Shown here in pieces: positions 6,723 through 13,443 of a DNA stretch of 20,772 bases. Position 1 is the stretch's first letter, and each line of letters begins with the position of its first letter. Origin of the DNA: an uncultured Streptococcus sp. (GTDB lineage Bacteria; Bacillota; Bacilli; Lactobacillales; Streptococcaceae); contig CABPWC010000017.1 in assembly GCA_902461025.1 (NCBI GenBank), forward strand, positions 1 through 20,772, given 5' to 3'. Position numbers and translations under genes: made by a program. Under the pieces are notes generated by a model. That model saw nothing but the letters and a program-made list of their open reading frames with translations, made no database searches and was not told the origin of the DNA.

Positions 6723-7760
6723 ATGGTTTCTACTATTGGTATTGTGAGCTTGTCTAGTGGCATTATCGGAGAGGACTTTGTAAAACACGAAGTGGACTTG
6801 GGTATCCAACGTCTCAAGGACCTAGGACTCAGTCCTATCTTTTTGCCCCATTCGCTAAAAGGCTTAGACTTTATCAAAGAACATCCTGAAGCTCGTGCGG
6901 AGGATTTGATGCAGGCATTTTCTGATGAAAGCATCGACATGATCTTATGCGCCATCGGTGGAGACGATACCTATCGTTTATTGCCTTATCTTTTTGAAAA
7001 TGACCAACTACAAAAGGTTATCAAACAAAAAATTTTTCTTGGCTTCTCGGATACAACTATGAACCACCTCATGTTGCATAAACTAGGAATCAAGACTTTT
7101 TATGGTCAATCCTTTTTAGCAGACATTTGTGAGTTAGACAAAGAAATGTTGCCATACAGCCTCCACTACTTTAAAGAATTGATTGAGACTGGAAAAATCT
7201 CAGAAATCCGCCCTAGCGACCTTTGGTATGAGGAAAGAACTGACTTCAGTCCCAAGGCTCTGGGAACACCTCGTGTCAGCCATACAAATACAGGTTTTGA
7301 CTTGTTACAAGGAACTGCCCAGTTCGAGGGAAAAATCCTCGGTGGTTGCCTCGAATCCCTCTACGATATCTTTGACAACTCTCGATATGTAGACAGTACA
7401 GAACTCTGCCAAAAGTACAGACTCTTCCCTGACTTATCCGACTGGAAAGGAAAGATTCTATTGCTAGAAACAAGTGAAGAAAAGCCTGAACCTGATGATT
7501 TCAAAAAAATGTTGCAGGCTTTAAAAGAAACTGGGATATTTGAAGTCATCAGTGGACTCTTGGTCGGAAAACCTATGGATGAAACTTTCTATGACGACTA
7601 TAAAGAGGCACTATTGGATATCATTGACAGCAATACCCCGATTGTCTATAATCTAAACGTTGGTCATGCCACACCAAGAGCAATTGTTCCCTTTGGAGTC
7701 CACGCGTATGTAGACGCAACGGATCAAGTCATTCGCTTTGACTATAACAAAGAAAGCTGA
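6723..7760 (+). CDS. S66 family protein, MccF/LD-carboxypeptidase-like
   Basis: 345 aa. The S66 family contains LD-carboxypeptidases (cell-wall recycling) and MccF (cleavage of microcin C-type peptidyl-nucleotides, giving self-immunity). The family layout is clear: an N-terminal domain with GIVSLSSG, a nucleophile-elbow region CAIGGDDTYRLLPYL at 76-90, the LLLETSEE stretch (E249) and the NVGHATPR stretch (H315), which match the catalytic Glu and His of MccF. At the elbow, where the family usually has Ser after GG-x-x, this protein has Thr (T83). That raises doubt about classic serine peptidase activity or marks a variant subgroup. ATG 6723 has a strong GGAGG. It is a single gene with its own promoter and terminator. 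Streptococcal copies are often annotated MccC or MccF family. No microcin biosynthesis gene lies nearby. Confidence 0.85.
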   Translation: MVSTIGIVSLSSGIIGEDFVKHEVDLGIQRLKDLGLSPIFLPHSLKGLDFIKEHPEARAEDLMQAFSDESIDMILCAIGGDDTYRLLPYLFENDQLQKVIKQKIFLGFSDTTMNHLMLHKLGIKTFYGQSFLADICELDKEMLPYSLHYFKELIETGKISEIRPSDLWYEERTDFSPKALGTPRVSHTNTGFDLLQGTAQFEGKILGGCLESLYDIFDNSRYVDSTELCQKYRLFPDLSDWKGKILLLETSEEKPEPDDFKKMLQALKETGIFEVISGLLVGKPMDETFYDDYKEALLDIIDSNTPIVYNLNVGHATPRAIVPFGVHAYVDATDQVIRFDYNKES

Positions 7761-7783
7761 GATGAATTTCTCAGCTTTTTCAA
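7753..7783 (+). terminator. Terminator after the S66 gene
   Basis: AAAGCTGAGA (7753-7762) pairs with TCTCAGCTTT (7769-7778), 10-bp stem with a 6-nt loop, followed by TTC. The stem includes the stop codon of the S66 gene. It lies between convergent genes; on the minus strand the tail is TTTCTTTG, so termination of tag is weaker but possible. Confidence 0.85.
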
Positions 7784-7814
7784 TATTCTCAAATACTTTC
7801 GCTATCTGTACTCA

Positions 7815-8378
7815 CTACTTACCGCTTTTCCATTCACAATCATTCTCGTGGTCATCAACCAAACCTGCAGCTTGTAGAAAAGACAAGACAGCAACTGGCC
7901 CAGTGAACTTAAAGCCTTGTTTTTTGAGATCCTTGGCTAATTTCTCAGACAAAGGTGTTTTAGCTGGGGCTTGGCGATAATTAGGAACATCGTTAACGAC
8001 AGTTTTCCCCTCAACAAAAGACCAGAGATAGGCATCAAAAGAACCATAATCTTCCTGTAGTCGTAGAAAGGCTTGGGAGTTGGCACGTGTCGCAAAAATC
8101 TTGGCTCTATTTCGGATGATGGCTGGATTATCCAGCAAAGCTTCCAATTCGGTGTCAGTCATCTCTGCGACTGCTTGAATTTGATAGTCATGAAAAACTT
8201 CCCGAAAGGCTTGTCGTTTATTGAGCACCGTTTCCCAAGATAGTCCAGCCTGATAAGTTTCCATACAGAGTAACTCAAAAAGAGCTTGGTCATCGTGAAG
8301 AGGTTGTCCCCACTCCTCATCATGGTAGGCTACATATAGAGGGTTGTTCATTTTAACCCAGCCACAGCGTTTTGGCAT
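7815..8378 (-). CDS. tag: DNA-3-methyladenine glycosylase I
   Basis: 187 aa. Tag excises 3-methyladenine from alkylated DNA, starting base excision repair. The zinc site of the Tag family is intact: C5 (KRCGWV), H19 (YHDEEWG) and near the C-terminus H177 and C181 (DDHENDC). The ETYQAGLSWETVL block, with its conserved Glu and aromatic pocket residues, is also present. Length fits the family. The start lies 9 bp after the ruvA stop, and its RBS AGGAG overlaps the ruvA stop codon, so tag is probably translated together with ruvA from one mRNA. Confidence 0.95.
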   Translation of the reverse strand: MPKRCGWVKMNNPLYVAYHDEEWGQPLHDDQALFELLCMETYQAGLSWETVLNKRQAFREVFHDYQIQAVAEMTDTELEALLDNPAIIRNRAKIFATRANSQAFLRLQEDYGSFDAYLWSFVEGKTVVNDVPNYRQAPAKTPLSEKLAKDLKKQGFKFTGPVAVLSFLQAAGLVDDHENDCEWKSGK

Positions 8379-8387
8379 AGAAATCTC

Positions 8388-8981
8388 CTATTTCACCAAC
8401 ATCTTAAGGGCCGACTTGATATAGTTCTCAGCTGTATCCGAAGTTCCTTCAAAGAATTTCTTAATTTTCTTGAGCTCTGTTGCCTTGTAACCCAGTGCCA
8501 ACATGGCTTCCATAGCTTCTTCCAGTTCTTGGTTGTCACTGCTAGATGGAACTGTAGCCTTAGCAGGGAGGTCATCCCCTGCCACAACCACCTTACCTTC
8601 TAGATCCAATACCATCTGTTGGGCTGTTTTCTTACCGATTTTAGGAAACTTGGTCAAGTAGGTGATGTTCTTAGTCTCAATAGCTTGAACGAGGCCTGCA
8701 TTGTCATCAGCTGCGATGATGGCAAGAGCGGAAACAGGGCCAATGCCTGATACAGAAATCAAGCTAAGAAAGAGCTTTTTCTCGTCTTCTGAACGAAAAC
8801 CGTAAAGTAGATGAGCATCTTCACGTACAACTTGATGCACATAGATTTGCGCTTCTTGGTTGACTTGCCCTGTGTAGGCATAAGGATTGGCTACATGCAG
8901 AATGTAGCCAATACCGTTAGCTTCTAGGACGATATATTTAGCAGTAATTTTGGTAATAATACCCTTTAGATATTCGTACAT
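8388..8981 (-). CDS. ruvA: Holliday junction branch migration protein RuvA
   Basis: 197 aa. RuvA is the tetramer that binds Holliday junctions and loads the RuvB motor. Domain I is an OB-fold (about 1-62, MYEYLKGIITKI). Domain II has two helix-hairpin-helix motifs (VSGIGPVSALAII at 77-89 and FPKIGKKTAQQMVLDL at 112-127). After a Ser/Pro-containing linker, domain III (about 150-197), the RuvB-binding module, has ALGYKATEL. The RBS AAGGGA precedes ATG 8981. ruvB is not next to it, as is usual in streptococci. A BOX element separates it from mutL and tag follows directly. Confidence 0.96.
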   Translation of the reverse strand: MYEYLKGIITKITAKYIVLEANGIGYILHVANPYAYTGQVNQEAQIYVHQVVREDAHLLYGFRSEDEKKLFLSLISVSGIGPVSALAIIAADDNAGLVQAIETKNITYLTKFPKIGKKTAQQMVLDLEGKVVVAGDDLPAKATVPSSSDNQELEEAMEAMLALGYKATELKKIKKFFEGTSDTAENYIKSALKMLVK

Positions 8982-8998
8982 AATTATCCCTTCAATTT

Positions 8999-9101
8999 AT
9001 ACTCAATGAAAATCAAATCTAAACTAGGAAGCTAACCGTAGGCATAACTTGAGTTAGGCAAGGTAAGTCTGACGTAGTTTAGAGAGATTTTCGAAGAGTA
9101 T
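8999..9101 (-). repeat. BOX repeat element (boxA-boxC, no boxB), complete
   Basis: 103 bp running, on the minus strand, from ATACTCTTCGAAAATC to GATTTTCATTGAGTAT. The ends form imperfect 16-nt inverted repeats. The boxA half (about 9101-9050) and boxC half (GGTTAGCTTCCTAGTTT) join directly without the 45-bp boxB unit. It lies between mutL and ruvA in the direction of transcription. Its first base is the last base of the mutL stop codon, and its other end is 17 bp from the ruvA start. Confidence 0.92.
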
Positions 9102-11050
9102 TAGTATTTTCCTAGCTCTCGGAGGCTAGTATGATTTTCCTGAATGCGACGGAACATCTTTTCCATGTCCGACTTGGTAAAGTGTACCAAAACAGGACGT
9201 CCATGTGGACAGTTATAGGGGTTGTCACATTGAGAGAGTTGGTATAGAAGTTGTCTAGCCGAGTGGTCATCAATACGATGGTTAGCCTTGATGGACCGCT
9301 TGCAGGACATCATAATGGCTAGTTCAGCTCGGTATTTCTTGATTGAAACTTCCTTGGTCAAGAGGAGCATGTCGCACATCTCATAGATTCCAGACTCGAT
9401 TTCCTCCTCTGCCATCCAAATAGGATGTTCTCGAAGGATGAATTGATTTTCTCCATACTCTGCTAGAAAGACACCAACTTCCTCTAAAAGTGACATTCTT
9501 TCCTTGAGACGAAGGGCATCATCCGCAGGAAATTCAAAGATATAGGGCACTAGGAGTTGCTGCTGGCTCTGGTCAACATTGCCAATGCTCTCACGATACT
9601 CCTCGTACTTAACCCGCTCCTGAGCCGCATGCTGGTCTATGATGTAAAGTCCATCTCGACCTTGGGCAAAGAGGTAGGTTCCGTGCATTTGTCCGAAAAA
9701 CTCCAACTCCGGGAAGCTCGAAGACTCTTCTCGCTCCAACTTATCATAAGCCTTATCAAGACTAGCCAGGTCTAGCTCTGGATGGTCCAGTTGGTCATAG
9801 CTAGCAGGCTTTCTCTCTGCAAAATGCAGTTTAGCTGGCTTGGTCATCTGATCCAAGGCTTCCTTAGCAAACAGATTCAAATCCTGTCTTTCTTCCGTCA
9901 GATTCACCTGATGGTCTGCCACCTCAGCTTGTGTCGGTCTGGTCGGTTCATTTTTTTCATAATAGAGCGTATTTTCTCTCAGTGGCAAAGTCGTTTGCTC
10001 TACCTTTTCACGATTTCTAACCGCAGATTTGGCTAGATTTTCCAAGGCATCTGGAATCAAGGTCTGTTCCTTGAGACTCTTTGCAATAGCTTCTGAAACA
10101 AGCGCCATCAGTTCTCTTTCCTTGGAAATCCGCACTTCTTGCTTGGTCGGGTGCACATTGACATCTGCTAGATAAGGATCGATATGGATGTGAATGACAG
10201 CCAGCGGAAAACGCCCCACCATGAGCTTGCTACCGTATCCATCTAAAATAGCACGATTGAGCAGGAAATTCTTGATATAACGGCCATTGATGAAGAGACT
10301 GATATAGTTGCGATTAGCCCGTGTCAATTCCGGCAATGAGACAAAGCCAGAAATTTCAAAATCTAGGTCAGCATTCTCAATTTCAACCATTTTTTTGGCA
10401 CTGGCTAAACCATAAATCCCAGCAATGGCTTGGCGCAGTTGACCCGTACCAGCTGTTCGTGTCATTTCCTTGCCATCGCTAATCAGGCTAAAAGAAATCT
10501 CCGGATGGGCTAGCCCCAGACGATTGACAATATCAATGATATGAGACAACTCCGCCTGCTGACTCTTCATATACTTGAGACGAGCCGGTGTATTGAAAAA
10601 GAGGTCTTCCACACAAACCTTAGTCCCCACAGGACTGGTCGCTGGAATGATTTCCTCAACTTGACCCCCACGAGCCACTAGCTTGGTCCCGTGACTTGCA
10701 CCATCCACCGCTGTTAAAAGAGTCAAAACACTGACAGAAGCAATAGAAGGCAGAGCTTCACCACGAAAACCGAGGGTCCGAATCCGAAAAAGATCCGCTT
10801 GATTCTTAATCTTACTGGTTGCATGACGACGGAGGGCTAACTCGACCTCATCGTGGGCAATCCCGTGACCATTATCTGTGATTTGGATTTTCTTAAGCCC
10901 AGCTTCCTCAATCTCTACGATAATCTGGCTAGAGCCAGCATCGATAGCATTTTCAACCAACTCTTTAACTACGCTAGCAGGACGTTCAATCACTTCTCCT
11001 GCTGCAATCTGGTTGGCCAAGACTTCTGGCAATTCAATAATATGAGACAT
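9101..11050 (-). CDS. mutL: DNA mismatch repair protein MutL (HexB)
   Basis: 649 aa. MutL couples mismatch recognition by MutS (HexA) to strand removal. The GHKL ATPase N-terminus carries ELVENAIDAG (E30 general base, N34 Mg ligand), DNGHG at 59-63 and GFRGEAL at 94-100. A variable acidic linker (about 335-450) leads to the C-terminal dimerisation domain. That domain holds the metal-endonuclease motif DQHA-x2-E-x4-E (D472 to E483), plus SCKRSIKA (582-589) and CPHGRP (614-619). This predicts a nicking MutL, as expected in bacteria without MutH. The start has AAAGGGG upstream. The gene is full length despite the BOX element abutting its stop codon. It is divergent from tyrS. Confidence 0.97.
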   Translation of the reverse strand: MSHIIELPEVLANQIAAGEVIERPASVVKELVENAIDAGSSQIIVEIEEAGLKKIQITDNGHGIAHDEVELALRRHATSKIKNQADLFRIRTLGFRGEALPSIASVSVLTLLTAVDGASHGTKLVARGGQVEEIIPATSPVGTKVCVEDLFFNTPARLKYMKSQQAELSHIIDIVNRLGLAHPEISFSLISDGKEMTRTAGTGQLRQAIAGIYGLASAKKMVEIENADLDFEISGFVSLPELTRANRNYISLFINGRYIKNFLLNRAILDGYGSKLMVGRFPLAVIHIHIDPYLADVNVHPTKQEVRISKERELMALVSEAIAKSLKEQTLIPDALENLAKSAVRNREKVEQTTLPLRENTLYYEKNEPTRPTQAEVADHQVNLTEERQDLNLFAKEALDQMTKPAKLHFAERKPASYDQLDHPELDLASLDKAYDKLEREESSSFPELEFFGQMHGTYLFAQGRDGLYIIDQHAAQERVKYEEYRESIGNVDQSQQQLLVPYIFEFPADDALRLKERMSLLEEVGVFLAEYGENQFILREHPIWMAEEEIESGIYEMCDMLLLTKEVSIKKYRAELAIMMSCKRSIKANHRIDDHSARQLLYQLSQCDNPYNCPHGRPVLVHFTKSDMEKMFRRIQENHTSLRELGKY

Positions 11051-11106
11051 TTTTCAGCCCCTTTCTCAACTATTTTTATCTATTTCTCTGAAAATAAGCT
11101 AGTGCT

Positions 11107-11134
11107 ATTATACCATATTTCACTCGTTTCCAAA
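11107..11134 (-). promoter_or_regulatory. Promoter of mutL
   Basis: On the minus strand the -10 is TGGTATAAT (11115-11107), a perfect extended -10. The -35 region TTTGGAA (11134-11128) is poor at 15-16 bp. The predicted start is near 11100, giving a leader of about 50 nt. Confidence 0.75.
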
Positions 11135-11188
11135 AAAGTCCAAGCAGCAACTTTCTTCCCGATTTTACTAGGTTATTTACTAAGTTTG

Positions 11189-11197
11189 TGGTAAAAT
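11189..11197 (+). promoter_or_regulatory. Extended -10 promoter of tyrS
   Basis: TGGTAAAAT (11189-11197) with no convincing -35. The predicted start is near 11204, so the leader is only about 30 nt. That is too short for a T-box, the tRNA-sensing leader that controls tyrS in many Firmicutes. Confidence 0.65.
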
Positions 11198-11233
11198 AGG
11201 TAGAAACAATATTTTAAAAAGGAGAAAAGACAC

Positions 11234-12490
11234 ATGCACATTTTTGATGAGCTAAAAGAGCGTGGTTTGATTTTTCAAACGACTGATGAAGAAGCTTTGC
11301 GTAAAGCCCTAGAAGAAGGTCAAGTTTCTTATTATACTGGCTACGATCCAACTGCTGACAGCCTTCACCTAGGTCACCTTGTTGCAATCTTGACAAGTCG
11401 TCGCTTGCAGTTAGCAGGTCACAAACCTTATGCGCTCGTTGGCGGTGCTACAGGTCTCATCGGAGATCCGTCCTTCAAAGATGCTGAGCGTAGTCTCCAA
11501 ACAAAAGACACAGTAGATGGCTGGGTCAAGTCTATCCAAGGACAACTTTCTCGTTTTCTTGACTTTGAAAATGGTGAAAATAAAGCTGTCATGGTCAACA
11601 ACTACGACTGGTTTGGCAGCATCAGCTTCATTGACTTCCTCCGTGATATCGGAAAATACTTCACTGTCAACTACATGATGAGCAAGGAGTCTGTGAAGAA
11701 ACGTATTGAAACAGGGATTTCTTACACTGAATTTGCCTACCAAATCATGCAAGGCTATGACTTCTTTGTCCTTAACCAAGAGCACAATGTCACTCTTCAA
11801 ATCGGTGGTTCTGACCAATGGGGAAATATGACAGCTGGTACCGAATTGCTTCGTCGTAAAGCTGACAAGACTGGTCACGTTATCACTGTTCCACTCATCA
11901 CAGACGCAACTGGTAAGAAATTTGGTAAATCTGAAGGGAACGCTGTTTGGCTCAACCCTGAAAAGACTTCTCCATACGAAATGTACCAATTCTGGATGAA
12001 TGTCATGGACGCTGACGCTGTTCGCTTCTTGAAAATCTTTACTTTCTTGTCACTTGATGAGATTGAAGACATTCGTAAACAATTTGAAGCAGCGCCACAC
12101 GAACGCTTGGCTCAAAAAGTCTTGGCTCGTGAAGTCGTTACACTTGTTCACGGAGAAGAAGCTTACAAAGAAGCCCTCAACATCACTGAGCAACTCTTTG
12201 CAGGAAATATCAAAAACCTTTCTGTCAAAGAACTCAAACAAGGACTTCGTGGCGTGCCAAACTACCAAGTACAAGCAGACGAAAACCACAATATCGTAGA
12301 ATTGCTCGTATCTTCTGGTGTGGTTAACTCAAAACGCCAAGCCCGCGAAGATGTTCAAAATGGAGCTATCTACGTCAACGGTGATCGTATCCAAGACCTT
12401 GACTATGTCTTGAGCGATGCAGATAAGTTAGAGAATGAACTCACTGTTATCCGCCGTGGTAAGAAAAAATACTTCGTTCTAACATACTAA
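11234..12490 (+). CDS. tyrS: Tyrosine--tRNA ligase
   Basis: 418 aa. This is a class Ic aminoacyl-tRNA synthetase charging tRNA-Tyr. The HIGH motif appears as HLGH (45-48) in PTADSLHLGHL and the KMSKS motif as KFGKS (229-233). The tyrosine pocket blocks YTGYDPT and GGSDQWGN are present. The C-terminal S4-like RNA-binding domain (about 350-418) contains SKRQAREDVQNGAIYVNG. Length matches the TyrRS type 1 family. The RBS AAAGGAG sits 9 nt before ATG 11234. Codon use is strongly biased, as expected for a highly expressed gene. A terminator follows within 7 bp of the stop. Confidence 0.98.
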   Translation: MHIFDELKERGLIFQTTDEEALRKALEEGQVSYYTGYDPTADSLHLGHLVAILTSRRLQLAGHKPYALVGGATGLIGDPSFKDAERSLQTKDTVDGWVKSIQGQLSRFLDFENGENKAVMVNNYDWFGSISFIDFLRDIGKYFTVNYMMSKESVKKRIETGISYTEFAYQIMQGYDFFVLNQEHNVTLQIGGSDQWGNMTAGTELLRRKADKTGHVITVPLITDATGKKFGKSEGNAVWLNPEKTSPYEMYQFWMNVMDADAVRFLKIFTFLSLDEIEDIRKQFEAAPHERLAQKVLAREVVTLVHGEEAYKEALNITEQLFAGNIKNLSVKELKQGLRGVPNYQVQADENHNIVELLVSSGVVNSKRQAREDVQNGAIYVNGDRIQDLDYVLSDADKLENELTVIRRGKKKYFVLTY

Positions 12491-12496
12491 AAAACA

Positions 12497-12528
12497 AACT
12501 GGATGCATTGCCATCCAGTTCTTTTTTT
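12497..12528 (+). terminator. Terminator of tyrS, overlapping the rlmA promoter
   Basis: AACTGGATG (12497-12505) pairs with CATCCAGTT (12512-12520), 9-bp stem with a 6-nt loop, followed by C and seven T. The hairpin loop and descending arm contain the -35 of the next gene (TTGCCA, 12508-12513). Confidence 0.93.
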
Positions 12529-12536
12529 GCTAGACT
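12508..12536 (+). promoter_or_regulatory. Promoter of rlmA, inside the tyrS terminator; predicts a leaderless mRNA
   Basis: TTGCCA (12508-12513), exactly 17 bp, then TAGACT (12531-12536) preceded by TGC (extended -10). Six bases after the -10 comes the A of the rlmA ATG (12543), the normal position for transcription to start. No Shine-Dalgarno precedes the ATG. Confidence 0.6.
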
Positions 12537-12542
12537 AAAACT

Positions 12543-13391
12543 ATGAATACAAACCTCAAACCAAAACTCCAGCGTTTTGCATCTGCTAGTGCCTTTGCCT
12601 GCCCTATCTGCCAAGAAAACCTAACCTTGGTAGAAACCAGTCTCAATTGTAGCAATCGCCATTCTTTTGACTTGGCAAAATTCGGCTATGTCAATCTGGC
12701 TCCTCAAATCAAGCAATCTGCCAACTACGACACGGAAAACTTTCAAAACCGCCAAGAAATCCTAGAAGCTGGGTTTTATCAGGATATTTTAGAAGGTATC
12801 TCGGGCATACTAGCCACTAAACCATCCGCAAAAACAGTCTTGGATATCGGCTGTGGCGAAGGCTTCTACTCTCGCAAACTCCAAGAAACCCACTTCGACA
12901 AAACCTTCTATGCCTTTGACATTTCAAAAGACTCAGTTCAGATCGCTACCAAAAGCGAACCCAACTGGGCAGTCAATTGGTTTGTTGGTGACCTGGCTCG
13001 CCTTCCTATAAAAGACGCCAGTATGGATATTCTACTTGATATCTTCTCACCTGCCAACTACGGAGAATTCCGACGAGTCTTATCAAAGGACGGCATCTTA
13101 ATCAAGGTTATTCCTACTGAAAACCACCTCAAGGAAATCCGTCAAATGGTACAGGACCAGCTGACAAAAAAGGACTATTCCAACCAAGATATCAAAGACC
13201 ATTTCCAAGAACACTTCAGCATCCAATCTAGCCACATTGCTTCTCTGACCAAACCCATCACAGCAGAGCAACGCCAAGCCCTGATTAGTATGACGCCCCT
13301 GCTCTTTCATGTCGACCAAAGCAAGATTGACTGGAGTCAATTAACGAAGATTACCATCGAAGCAGAGATTCTGGTTGGAAAAGCAATGTGA
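12543..13391 (+). CDS. rlmA: 23S rRNA (guanine-N1)-methyltransferase, RlmA(II) type
   Basis: 282 aa. The protein methylates N1 of a guanosine in 23S rRNA helix 35. In Gram-positive RlmA(II) enzymes (TlrB relatives) this is G748, at the mouth of the peptide exit tunnel, which affects macrolide and ketolide binding. An N-terminal zinc module (C20, C23, C36, H40: CPIC to CSNRH) precedes the Rossmann methyltransferase, with SAM-binding VLDIGCGEG at 99-107 and FDISKDSV following. A DIFSPANYGEFRRVL block is also present. MNTNLKPKLQRFA is the usual family start, so ATG 12543 is probably correct even though it has no RBS and lies only 14 bp after the tyrS terminator. It is convergent with malP. Confidence 0.93.
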   Translation: MNTNLKPKLQRFASASAFACPICQENLTLVETSLNCSNRHSFDLAKFGYVNLAPQIKQSANYDTENFQNRQEILEAGFYQDILEGISGILATKPSAKTVLDIGCGEGFYSRKLQETHFDKTFYAFDISKDSVQIATKSEPNWAVNWFVGDLARLPIKDASMDILLDIFSPANYGEFRRVLSKDGILIKVIPTENHLKEIRQMVQDQLTKKDYSNQDIKDHFQEHFSIQSSHIASLTKPITAEQRQALISMTPLLFHVDQSKIDWSQLTKITIEAEILVGKAM

Positions 13392-13401
13392 ATGAATCTA
13401 G

Positions 13402-13437
13402 AAACAAAAAACGCATCTATTTAAGATGCGTTTTTGT
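13402..13437. terminator. Bidirectional terminator between rlmA and malP
   Basis: AAAAACGCATCT (about 13406-13417) pairs with AGATGCGTTTTT (13424-13435) around a 6-nt loop. A and T tracts lie on both flanks, so it can stop rlmA on the plus strand and malP on the minus strand. It is 6 bp from the malP stop. Confidence 0.92.
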
Positions 13438-13443
13438 TTAATC

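Noticed and set aside
11198..11233. T-box leader for tyrS
   Set aside because: The predicted leader is about 30 nt and shows no T-box sequence or specifier stem.
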